A DNA stretch of 12,507 bases from CAZRVH01 sp964608325 (GCA_964608325.1 CAZSMX010000018.1:1-12507), one strand, 5' to 3'; numbered from the stretch's first letter, positions 6,344 to 11,696 are shown. Program-made: numbers and translations. Notes: generated by a model from the sequence alone, not told the origin.

Positions 6344-7368
6344 ATGGCCTGGAGGATCTCCACGCCCTTGTCCAAAGGCTTCTGGAAGGCTTTGCGGCCC
6401 GAGATGAGGCCGGCGCCTCCCGCCCGCTTGTTGATGACGGCGGTCTTCACGGCGTCCTCCAAATCGTTCTCACCGGAGGCCCCTCCGCTGTTGATGAGGC
6501 CGATGCGTCCCATGTAGCAGTTGGCCACCTGGTAGCGCGTCAGGTCGATGGGGTTGTCGGTCGTCAGCTCTTCGTACACGCGCTTGTCGGTCTTTCCGTA
6601 CGAACTATCCTGTCCCAGCGCCAGGAAGCCCCCGTTGTTCTCGGGCAGCTTCTGCTTGATGATGTCTGCGCCGATGGTGACGCCCAGGTGGTTTGCCTGT
6701 CCGGTGAGATCGGCGGACACGTGGAAGTCGCGATCCTTCTGCTTGAAGGCGGGGTTGCGCAGGTAGCACCAGAGGATGGTGAACATGCCCAGGCGATGCG
6801 CCTCGGCGAAGGCCGTGCTGACCTCCTGGATCTGGCGCGTCGCTTCGGGGGAGCCGAAGTAGATCGTGGCGCCCACTCCTACCGCGCCCATGTCCTTGGC
6901 CATCTGGGGCGAGCAGAACATCACTTGGTCGTGCTTGTTGGGGTAGGTGAGGAGTTCGTTGTGGTTGAGCTTCACGATGAAGGGGATCTTCGATGCGTAT
7001 TTCTTGCTTACCGCGGCCAGCACGCCGTACGTGGAGGCCACGCCGTTGCACTCGCCTTCGATGGCCAGCTTCACGATGTTCTCCGGATCGAAGTACGCGG
7101 GGTTCTTCGCGAAGGAGGCTCCGGCGGCGTGTTCGATGCCCTGGTCCACGGGGAGGATGGAGAGGTATCCCGTGCCTCCCAGACGGCCGTGGCCGTAGAG
7201 GTCATGCAGGTTCTTTTGCACCTTGGATGGGCGGTCGGAGGCCTCGAACACCTCCGTGACGGTCTCCATGGAGGGGAGATGGAGGTCTTCTTTGCGGATG
7301 GTCTGACAAACGTGATCCAGAAGGGCTGCGTCGGAACCGAGGAGCTTTTTGATCTCTGCGAATTTCAT
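6304..7368 (-). CDS. fbaB: Fructose-bisphosphate aldolase class I (FbaB/DhnA type)
   Basis: The enzyme interconverts fructose 1,6-bisphosphate with glyceraldehyde 3-phosphate and dihydroxyacetone phosphate through a Schiff base, in the cytoplasm. At 354 residues it is collinear with E. coli FbaB from start to end, including SILPVDQGIEHAAGASFA (about 70-87), STYGVLAAV, VKLNHNELLTYPN and the C-terminus VYLCNEITVA. The Schiff-base lysine should be Lys238 in GADIIKQK. The phosphate-binding part is NSGGASGEND (293-302) and GLISGRKAF. The start is fixed by this alignment, yet no Shine-Dalgarno lies upstream (CGATCCCCCATTCGCC), so a leaderless or SD-independent start is possible. It stands alone on the minus strand and overlaps the end of the 5954-6343 ORF. 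Confidence 0.96.
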   Translation of the reverse strand: MKFAEIKKLLGSDAALLDHVCQTIRKEDLHLPSMETVTEVFEASDRPSKVQKNLHDLYGHGRLGGTGYLSILPVDQGIEHAAGASFAKNPAYFDPENIVKLAIEGECNGVASTYGVLAAVSKKYASKIPFIVKLNHNELLTYPNKHDQVMFCSPQMAKDMGAVGVGATIYFGSPEATRQIQEVSTAFAEAHRLGMFTILWCYLRNPAFKQKDRDFHVSADLTGQANHLGVTIGADIIKQKLPENNGGFLALGQDSSYGKTDKRVYEELTTDNPIDLTRYQVANCYMGRIGLINSGGASGENDLEDAVKTAVINKRAGGAGLISGRKAFQKPLDKGVEILQAIQDVYLCNEITVA

Positions 7369-7473
7369 GGCGAATGGGGGATCGGAAGTGATGCGTGAAG
7401 GCTAGCTGAAGGCCTTCGGAAGAGGGATTGCTTGAGACGATAAAAGTACGCCCGATGCGATCATAGCCCGTGC

Positions 7474-7644
7474 TTGAGGATCGCAGGCGCATCCGATACT
7501 GTCATTGAACCCGCAGATCTTCTTCGCGCCCGTTACCCACGCTCTCGGCGCACTTCCTGCTTCTGCGGGTACAGGACGGATCATTCTACCCAAATGGTAC
7601 GTCGAACAGGGCTTATGCGACTGATCGTATAAGCCTGTTTTTTT
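7474..7644 (+). ncRNA. Candidate structured small RNA with promoter and terminator
   Basis: A strong plus-strand terminator ends this stretch: CAGG(G)CTTAT (7607-7616) pairs with ATAAGCCTG (7629-7637), followed by seven T. No plus-strand gene lies upstream of it. A possible promoter TTGAGG-17-TACTGT (7474-7502) would give a transcript of roughly 135 nt. In it CCCGCAG (about 7510-7516) pairs with CTGCGGG (about 7564-7570) and an inner GCGCC pairs with GGCGC. The only in-frame ATGs give very short peptides without ribosome binding sites. I do not recognise a known RNA class (not SRP RNA or tmRNA by their landmarks). The -10 is weak, so the start is uncertain. Confidence 0.4.
7607..7644 (+). terminator. 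Rho-independent terminator (plus strand)
   Basis: Nine paired bases with one bulged G, a loop GCGACTGATCGT and seven T. On the opposite strand there is no T-run after the stem, so it is directional. Confidence 0.8.
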
Positions 7645-7671
7645 GACGTATAAAAAGTGATCCATTTTTGG

Positions 7672-7709
7672 AAAAAAGCAGACGCCAGGGGATGAACTCC
7701 CCTGGCGTC
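7672..7709 (-). terminator. Terminator/Pn hairpin of cassette A
   Basis: Perfect 11-bp stem GACGCCAGGGG with loop AGTTCAT on the minus strand, then TGC and six T. It can end minus-strand transcripts of the array before they reach fbaB. Confidence 0.75.
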
Positions 7710-7720
7710 GTAAGTGACGA

Positions 7721-7912
7721 TTACCCGAGATGAATACGTGTTGAGTTCTGCAGAAGCCGCAAATGAAGCGATGCAGACAACACCCCAATACTCATCCCTC
7801 GATGGGCACTCGTAGCCGCCGTGGTCGCCGAAACGATCGGCCTACACGGCGACACTCGATACTCACCTCCAGGTTAAAGGAAAGGAAACTGACGCAGACG
7901 ATATTGCGCCAT
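7721..7912 (-). pseudogene. Cassette A small ORF, interrupted or frameshifted
   Basis: ATG 7912 has AGGAG eight bases upstream and begins MAQYRLRQFPFL, resembling the MTQYRRR start of the unit C protein. A TAA follows after 12 codons (7876-7874). The same frame continues open to a TAA at 7723-7721, with a second possible start, GTG 7855, preceded by GGAGG at 7870-7866. Alternatively, a +1 shift at CTT-TAA-C would join the first 12 codons to an Arg-rich frame (SIECRRVGRSFRRPRRLRV) ending at 7792. That gives about 39 residues, close to the unit B protein. The three readings cannot be told apart from sequence alone: decay, two tiny ORFs, or a recoded gene. Confidence 0.4.
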
Positions 7913-7927
7913 ACCTTGTCCTCCTGA
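7913..7927 (-). promoter_or_regulatory. Hairpin exposing AGGAG at the cassette A ribosome binding site
   Basis: On the minus strand TTGTC-AGGAG-GACAA forms a five-base stem whose loop is exactly the Shine-Dalgarno. GGA in a hairpin loop over a ribosome binding site is the classical CsrA/RsmA target layout, and a csrA gene lies in this window. Binding is inference. Confidence 0.4.
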
Positions 7928-8020
7928 CAAAAGAGGTACTACCACCGCCTCCGCCCGATGAACCCACGATGGGGGGCGAAAAACGGATCACTGTTTACAA
8001 GATGTGCTGTGAATGAGCAC

Positions 8021-8296
8021 GCAAAGAAGGATCTGTCTTCGGTGTGAAAGGATGTCTCGGAGCGGCGGTAAGGCCGCTCCGAGACAAATTGTTGTTGCTG
8101 ATGGTAACGCGTCGTTACCGATGGACCGCAAGTTCGCGTCTGGTTTTCAACCGGTCCTGCCTGTTTTCCAAGCGGACCTTCATGCGGCGATGGCGACGAC
8201 GTCGTTTCTTCAGTGTCATCAGAGAATCTCCATATCAACAACCGTTTTCCGCCCTCGGGACACCCATGTCCCGTACAAAGGCAGATCGCTCTTTGC
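8021..8296 (-). other. Cassette unit B: nested inverted repeats around a 34-aa gene
   Basis: The outer arms are 21 nt. The minus strand reads GCAAAGAGCGATCTGCCTTT from 8296 and the plus strand GCAAAGAAGGATCTGTCTTC from 8021; 17 of 21 positions match over the full arm and two differences remain G-U pairs. P2 is a perfect hairpin GGGACA-TGGG-TGTCCC in the minus sense (8257-8272). The ORF is 8219-8115. Pn is a perfect 13-bp hairpin GTCTCGGAGCGGC/GCCGCTCCGAGAC (8054-8085) with no T-run. Only 7 nt separate it from unit C. Confidence 0.7.
8115..8219 (-). CDS. Tiny arginine-rich protein of cassette B (34 aa)
   Basis: ATG 8219 has GGAG eight bases upstream and opens 34 codons ending in TAA (8117-8115). 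Residues 4-16 are KKRRRRHRRMKVR and the tail is RLKTRRELAVHR; about half of all residues are Arg, Lys or His. The leader GGAGATTCTCTGATGACACT resembles that of the unit C gene (GGAGACTTTCGGCATGACAC), which supports both starts. The composition fits a nucleic-acid-binding or ribosome-associated peptide; small AURKAIP1/COX24-like proteins are similarly basic, but I see no decisive match. The function is unknown. Confidence 0.6.
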   Translation of the reverse strand: MTLKKRRRRHRRMKVRLENRQDRLKTRRELAVHR

Positions 8297-8303
8297 AAGA
8301 GTT

Positions 8304-8672
8304 TTGAAGCGGATAATAATCTGTTTTTGAATATGTTCCGGACCCTGCAAGCAGGGTCCGGAACGATGGTGGAGAAAAGAAAAGAGATCAGCGCGAGCAC
8401 ATCCGTACGTGGTCGTCGCGTTTGCATCGGGTCCGGCGCTTGCACGAAGGGCTCCATGCCCGCCGTTTCATGCGTCTCAGGCGCTTGCATTCAGCGTGGA
8501 GTAGTTCCTCGCTGGGTTCGCGTCCCTGACGTGAGGCGATGAGTTGTTGGCGGACTGCCTTGATGATGCGCCGGCGATACTGTGTCATGCCGAAAGTCTC
8601 CATCCTCTGTTCTCCAGTCATGCCGAGAAGGCGGTCATGATGGTGCTGAAAAACAGGTTATTATCCGTTCAA
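8304..8672 (-). other. Cassette unit C: nested inverted repeats around a 66-aa gene
   Basis: The outer arms (plus 8304-8328, minus 8672-8649) agree over 23 positions with one indel and one mismatch; both contain CGGATAATAA followed by CTGTTTTT. P2 is CATG(a)CCG with CGGCATG (8619-8639). The ORF is 8588-8388. Pn is a perfect 13-bp hairpin GTTCCGGACCCTG/CAGGGTCCGGAAC (8335-8364). TTCACAGCA (8685-8677) lies 4 nt outside the 5' arm. Confidence 0.75.
8388..8588 (-). CDS. Small basic protein of cassette C (66 aa)
   Basis: I start it at ATG 8588, nine bases after GGAG, because this leader matches that of the unit B gene. Longer in-frame starts at 8603 and 8621 overlap or adjoin the P2 hairpin. The N-terminal third is a likely amphipathic basic helix (MTQYRRRIIKAVRQQLIASR), followed by EPSEELLHAECKRLRRMKRR and a Cys/Arg-rich tail (CKRRTRCKRDDHVRMCSR). 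Four cysteines in total (CxxxxxC in the tail, plus one in the middle and one near the end) could bind a metal, but their spacing is not a known zinc motif. No homologue is recognised. A nucleic-acid-binding role is inferred from charge only. Confidence 0.6.
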   Translation of the reverse strand: MTQYRRRIIKAVRQQLIASRQGREPSEELLHAECKRLRRMKRRAWSPSCKRRTRCKRDDHVRMCSR

Positions 8673-8779
8673 GCGGTGCTGTGAATGATCACATTCACCC
8701 TGGGTATTTCGAGGGGTGAAGGGGGCAGATCGCTGGAAATAGTACCCCTACCCGGAGCCCTCCAAAAGGGATTTGCAGA

Positions 8780-9159
8780 AACCGGTCTTCTTCCTTTTCA
8801 AAACGCCTATAAAGACTATAATTCGAGGACGTACGAAAGTACGTAAAGGGTGCTCCGGGGGGTTTCTTGCGAAACACCCCGGAAGCATTTTGCCAGTCGC
8901 CACTCACCGCCCTCCGTCGTTACAAAACGACGTCAGGCCGCCGAATTGCCCGAAGACTCTCGCTGGGCTCGTCGCCCAGCCTTGCGAGAGAGTTTATCCA
9001 GGCGCTTTCTGCGCTTTTCTTGTTTCGGGCCCGAGCGTTCGCGGAAGCGGATGATGTCGAGAACGCGCGGATCTTGGAAAGCCATCGGTCATACTCCTTT
9101 GCACTGACTATGTTCTTCTTCGTTTCGCACCTGCGAAACTACGGGAAAGAAGACCGGTT
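8780..9159 (-). other. Cassette unit D: nested inverted repeats around a 50-aa gene
   Basis: The outer arms share AACCGGTCTTCTT exactly (plus 8780-8792, minus 9159-9147), with imperfect extension on both sides. P2 is a perfect 7-bp hairpin GTTTCGC-loop-GCGAAAC (9122-9139). The ORF is 9085-8933. Pn spans 8851-8887 with one mismatch and one bulge (TCCGGGG, GTTTC against GAAAC, CCCCGGA). An extra tetraloop hairpin ACGTAC-GAAA-GTACGT (8829-8844) lies between Pn and the 3' arm. Its 5' arm runs into the 55-mer that flanks the N gap. Confidence 0.65.
8933..9085 (-). CDS. Small basic protein of cassette D (50 aa)
   Basis: A strong Shine-Dalgarno AAGGAGT seven bases before ATG 9085 opens 50 codons ending in TGA (8935-8933). 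The leader CAAAGGAGTATGA is nearly identical to that of the cassette F gene (CAAAGGAGTCTGA). The protein starts MAFQDPRVLDIIRFRERSG, continues with a basic helix (KQEKRRKRLDKLSRKAGRRA) and ends in a Ser/Asn/Ala tail. I do not recognise it. Its composition suggests RNA or ribosome contact; that is inference. Confidence 0.65.
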   Translation of the reverse strand: MAFQDPRVLDIIRFRERSGPKQEKRRKRLDKLSRKAGRRAQRESSGNSAA

Positions 9160-9360
9160 GATGCATATGCGAACAGGAAGCGATCTTGCTTCATATGTTG
9201 AAAAANNNNNNNNNNNNNNNNNNNNNNNNNNNNNNNNNNNNNNNNNNNNNNNNNNNNNNNNNNNNNNNNNNNNNNNNNNNNNNNNNNNNNNNNNNNNNNN
9301 NNNNNAGACCGGTTGATGCATATGCGAACAGGAAGCGATCTTGCTTCATATGTTGAAAAA
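9151..9360. other. Assembly gap: 100 N flanked by an exact 55-bp duplication
   Basis: 9206-9305 is exactly 100 N. The 55 bases before it (9151-9205, AGACCGGTTGATGCATATGC through GTTGAAAAA) are repeated exactly after it (9306-9360). A duplication of precisely 55 nt with a fixed-size N run is what an unmerged de Bruijn-graph overlap (k = 55) would leave. The real sequence may have one copy and no gap. Open frames crossing this region are artefacts. Confidence 0.85.
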
Positions 9361-9396
9361 ATTGCTCCGGAGCAGACGCGATGGTCTGCTCCGGAG
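9356..9396 (-). terminator. Terminator/Pn hairpin of cassette E
   Basis: Perfect 13-bp stem with a six-base loop, then CAA and six T on the minus strand, 39 nt after the cassette E stop codon. Confidence 0.8.
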
Positions 9397-9434
9397 ATGG
9401 TCCGTCACGACGATTGAAACCGTCTGGCGGGTGG

Positions 9435-9659
9435 TCAATCGGTCTCCGGCAATTCCGGAAGGTCCAATTCATCATCCTCGGGCTTCGGATCGAACTTCCG
9501 AAGGAATGCGATCCATGAATCGAGCGTTTCTTTGCGACGTTGCTCCAAGTGAGACTGCATCGCGAACAAATCACGCAAGAATTCATCATCTGGATACGCC
9601 TTGGTGAGGGGATGCGGTTCGTCCAAGACTTCTTCGAACACTTCTTCAACCGTGGCCAT
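9435..9659 (-). CDS. Small acidic protein of cassette E (74 aa)
   Basis: GGAGGAGG seven bases before ATG 9659 is a very strong ribosome binding site, so I reject the longer open frame to 9911. The protein is acidic, unlike its neighbours: it opens MATVEEVFEEVLDEPHPLT, has a helical middle (LRDLFAMQSHLEQRRKETLD, SWIAFLRKF) and ends in an acidic proline-containing tail (PKPEDDELDLPELPETD). There is no membrane segment or signal peptide. I do not recognise the family. An acidic protein next to several basic ones could be a partner, but nothing in the sequence proves that. Confidence 0.7.
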   Translation of the reverse strand: MATVEEVFEEVLDEPHPLTKAYPDDEFLRDLFAMQSHLEQRRKETLDSWIAFLRKFDPKPEDDELDLPELPETD

Positions 9660-9784
9660 GGCTTTTCCTCCTCCATTGACCGTTTCATTTCTCCCTTTCA
9701 CTCCTTGTTCCGCACGCAGCGGAACGATGGAAAGGAAGATCGCTTCCTGTTCTTCGATGATTTGAATGATCGATTGGTGCTTGC

Positions 9785-9803
9785 CCTGAGCTTGTCGAAG
9801 GGT
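9785..9803. repeat. Dispersed palindromic repeat CCCTGAGCTTGTCGAAGGG
   Basis: It shares the TGAGCYTGTCGAA core with the two arms of the inverted repeat at 1582-1638. Similar TTCGACARGCTC motifs are abundant between genes in several bacterial phyla as far as I recall; I could not check copy number here. Confidence 0.55.
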
Positions 9804-9827
9804 GAAGGGTCGCTTCTGTAAGCCGCT

Positions 9828-9861
9828 AAAAAGGGCCCCGTCCGTGTGGAGTGGGGCCCTT
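9828..9861 (-). terminator. Rho-independent terminator (minus strand) upstream of cassette E
   Basis: GC-rich nine-base stem, 13-base loop and T5 on the minus strand. It would separate the cassette array from anything transcribed from the cysS upstream region. Confidence 0.65.
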
Positions 9862-10015
9862 GTGTGCGCTTGGTTGGAAGAAAATTCTACGACGCACGGC
9901 CCGACCCCCACATAATGCGGACGTTCTTAAGGGATGCCGTAGCGTAGTGACAAGAGAGAATCATTGGCGTGAAAACCTGACGAGTACCCTAACACATCAC
10001 TTTTCACAGAGTCAA
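9828..10015 (-). ncRNA. Candidate minus-strand small transcript upstream of the cassette array
   Basis: At its 3' end AAGGGCCCC (9831-9839) and GGGGCCCTT (9853-9861) form a nine-base stem followed on the minus strand by five T. At its 5' end TTGACT (10015-10010), 17 nt and TTAGGG (9992-9987) form a mediocre promoter. The interval holds no convincing ORF; a 25-codon frame starting near 9960 lacks a ribosome binding site. It might be a small RNA or simply the leader of the array. The rest of 9753-10079 holds the repeat at 9785 and the cysS leader. Confidence 0.3.
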
Positions 10016-10079
10016 GAGATTGCGAAAACCAAACCAAGAAACGATAGGAATTGAAGGCGCTTTTTACTATGCTTCGCGC

Positions 10080-11588
10080 ATGGCATTGAAGCTCTACAAT
10101 TCGTTGGCGAAGGGGGAACAGGAGTTTGATATTCCGAACGACAAGACCGTCACCATGTACACGTGCGGACCCACGGTCTACGGACGTCCGCACATCGGGA
10201 ACTATTCGTCGTTCCTCATGGCGGATCTTCTCCGTCGCTGGTTGGAGGTCGGACACGGCTGCACGGTGAAGCACGTGAAGAACATCACGGACGTGGGACA
10301 CCTCGTGGCGGACGCGGAGAGCGGGGAGGATAAGATCGAGAAGGAAGCGCGTCGCATCGCCATGGAAAAACGCGGCAAGGACGCACAGGTGGAGCATGAC
10401 GACGTCATCGCGGTGGCGGAGATGTACACGTCGCAGTATCTGGAGGACGAGGCCTTGCTGCGTATGCTGGAGCCCGCGGAGCGCCCGAAGGCATCGGAGT
10501 ATGTGGAGCAGATGAAAACAATGATCGAGGAGCTTCTGAAGAAGGGCCATGCGTACCCGACGCAGGACGGCATTTACTTTGACGTCACGTCGCATCTGAA
10601 GACGCCCTACGGCACGCTCTCGGGAAACAAGCTGGATGACCTGCAGGCGGGTTCGCGCGTCGACGTGAACGAAGGTAAGAAGCATCCTGCGGACTTCGCG
10701 TTGTGGAAGTTTCGTGTCGGCTTGAACCAGAAGCACGTGTTGCACTGGCCGTCGCCGATGGGCACCGCCGGCGAATCGTTTCCGGACGGGTTCCCCGGAT
10801 GGCACATCGAGTGCAGCGCGATGAGCCGCGCGTTGCTGGGTGACACCATCGACATCCATACCGGAGGGGAGGACAACATCTTCCCCCATCACGAATGCGA
10901 GATCGCGCAGAGCGAGTCCGTGACGGAAAAGCCCTTCGTCCGTTTCTGGCTCCACAAGCGCAGAATCGATCTTGGCAGCGAAAAGATGTCAAAGAGTCTT
11001 GGCAATGTGGTAACTATTCCTGACATTATCGGAAAAGGATGGTCTCCGATGGACCTTCGGTACTGTTTTCTCTCCGTGCATTACCGCACGCAGATGAAGT
11101 TCACCGATGAGGCGATGCACACGGCCCAGAAGGAGCGCGGACGCATCATGGAATGGTTCGCCCTGATCCGCGACACCATCCTGAAGCGCGGAAAAACGTT
11201 CGAAGAATGTGCGGCGACGAATGCGTCGTGCGAGGCGCTGGAAAACTTCATGGCGGCGATGGACAACGACCTCAATGTGTCCGAGGCGCGCGCGGTGATC
11301 TTCGGCGGCATGACGAATTATTACAAGGCGGTCGACGGGGGATACGTGCCGACGGATGATCAACTGAACGAGCTCGCGACGTTCGTCTCGATGGTGGAGC
11401 GTACGTTCGGGTGCTTCGATCCCGAAGTAGAAAAAATTCCCGATGACGTACTGCGTCTCGTCGACGAGCGCGCACGTGCGCGCGCGGAAAAGGACTTCGC
11501 GAAATCCGACGAACTGCGCGACGCGATCGCCACGCTCGGCTATGAGGTGAAAGACACGTCCGAAGGCCAAAAAGTGCGCAAATCGTAA
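10080..11588 (+). CDS. cysS: Cysteinyl-tRNA synthetase
   Basis: This class I synthetase charges tRNA-Cys with cysteine using ATP. I start it at ATG 10080 (MALKLYNSL), the usual family N-terminus; the open frame begins 60 bases earlier at a TTG. The product is 502 residues. The HIGH-type motif is PHIGN (37-41) after YTCGPTVYGR, and KMSKS is at 302-306 (EKMSKSLGN). The zinc ligands expected from E. coli are all present with the right spacing: Cys29, Cys245 (WHIECS), His270 and Glu274 (HHECE). It is somewhat longer than the E. coli enzyme, with a longer segment before the second zinc ligand. No clear Shine-Dalgarno is seen near the ATG. It is followed by csrA, which has its own promoter. Confidence 0.96.
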   Translation: MALKLYNSLAKGEQEFDIPNDKTVTMYTCGPTVYGRPHIGNYSSFLMADLLRRWLEVGHGCTVKHVKNITDVGHLVADAESGEDKIEKEARRIAMEKRGKDAQVEHDDVIAVAEMYTSQYLEDEALLRMLEPAERPKASEYVEQMKTMIEELLKKGHAYPTQDGIYFDVTSHLKTPYGTLSGNKLDDLQAGSRVDVNEGKKHPADFALWKFRVGLNQKHVLHWPSPMGTAGESFPDGFPGWHIECSAMSRALLGDTIDIHTGGEDNIFPHHECEIAQSESVTEKPFVRFWLHKRRIDLGSEKMSKSLGNVVTIPDIIGKGWSPMDLRYCFLSVHYRTQMKFTDEAMHTAQKERGRIMEWFALIRDTILKRGKTFEECAATNASCEALENFMAAMDNDLNVSEARAVIFGGMTNYYKAVDGGYVPTDDQLNELATFVSMVERTFGCFDPEVEKIPDDVLRLVDERARARAEKDFAKSDELRDAIATLGYEVKDTSEGQKVRKS

Positions 11589-11609
11589 AACCGATAATGT
11601 CGAATATTC

Positions 11610-11637
11610 TTGACGTCGTGCGCGTTATCCGTACGAT
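11610..11637 (+). promoter_or_regulatory. Sigma-70-type promoter of csrA
   Basis: TTGACG (11610-11615), 16 nt and TACGAT (11632-11637) lie 22 nt after cysS. A start near 11644 would give csrA a leader of roughly 95 nt containing the AGGAG-loop hairpin. Confidence 0.55.
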
Positions 11638-11675
11638 GGAAAGCATATCTGGCGCCTTGCCGGATCCCCGCCTTC

Positions 11676-11696
11676 GACAACGGAGGAGCCGTTGTC
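11676..11696 (+). promoter_or_regulatory. csrA leader hairpin with AGGAG loop (putative CsrA site)
   Basis: GACAACGG (11676-11683) and CCGTTGTC (11689-11696) form a perfect eight-base stem whose loop is exactly AGGAG. A second GGA sits in the csrA Shine-Dalgarno (AGGAGT, 11727-11732), about 40 nt downstream. CsrA dimers are known to bridge a GGA hairpin and a second GGA over the ribosome binding site, so autoregulation is likely; it is inferred, not shown. Confidence 0.6.

Larger units (their letters stand above)
7649..7999 (-). other. Cassette unit A: nested inverted repeats around a broken small ORF
   Basis: The outer arms are 23 nt long. Minus strand TGTAAACAGTGATCCGTTTT (starting at 7999) matches plus strand TATAAAAAGTGATCCATTTT (starting at 7649) at 19 of 23 positions over the full arm, and two of the four differences keep a G-U pair in the minus-sense RNA. 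P2 would be CCCA-CGA-TGGG (7963-7973), weaker than in other units. Pn is a perfect 11-bp hairpin GACGCCAGGGG/CCCCTGGCGTC (7681-7709) followed on the minus strand by six T. TTCACAGCA (8013-8005) lies 5 nt outside the 5' arm. Confidence 0.7.
9326..9752 (-). other. Cassette unit E: nested inverted repeats around a 74-aa gene
   Basis: The outer arms share 17 exact bases, GAACAGGAAGCGATCTT (plus 9326-9342, minus 9752-9736), and 20 of 21 when extended. The same arm is also present left of the N gap (9171-9187). P2 is a perfect 7-bp hairpin GTTCCGC/GCGGAAC (9707-9725). The ORF is 9659-9435. Pn is a perfect 13-bp hairpin CTCCGGAGCAGAC/GTCTGCTCCGGAG (9365-9396), followed on the minus strand by six T. 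GATCATTCAAATCA, related to the TTCACAGCA motif of A, C and F, lies just outside the 5' arm. Confidence 0.75.

Noticed and set aside
7460..7465. Minus-strand TATGAT as the fbaB promoter
   Set aside because: The -10 is good, but there is no recognisable -35 at the right distance, so I do not list it as a feature.
7939..8490. 183-residue minus-strand open frame across cassettes A, B and C
   Set aside because: It runs through two strong hairpins, two pairs of outer arms and the unit B and C genes in another frame; it has no ribosome binding site.
8817..8822. Plus-strand TATAAT as a promoter for a small RNA reading into the unit D hairpins
   Set aside because: No acceptable -35 at 16-18 nt; it lies inside the 3' part of unit D, where AT-rich sequence is expected by chance.
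8054..8887. Pn hairpins of units B, C and D as ordinary rho-independent terminators
   Set aside because: Unlike A and E they lack a T-run on the minus strand, so termination alone does not explain them.
8867..9316. Open frames entering the N run
   Set aside because: They depend on translated N bases and on the duplicated 55-mer; they also oppose the unit D gene.
7649..9752. Integron gene-cassette array with attC sites
   Set aside because: The complementary arms enclose each ORF instead of forming a palindrome between ORFs, no GTTRRRY core is placed correctly, and no integrase is present.
7649..9752. CRISPR array
   Set aside because: No identical direct repeats with regular spacers; unit lengths vary from about 275 to 430 and the repeats are inverted and unit-specific.
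9927..10955. 342-residue open frame antisense to cysS
   Set aside because: Shadow of cysS; His/Arg-rich low-information translation with no good start or ribosome binding site.
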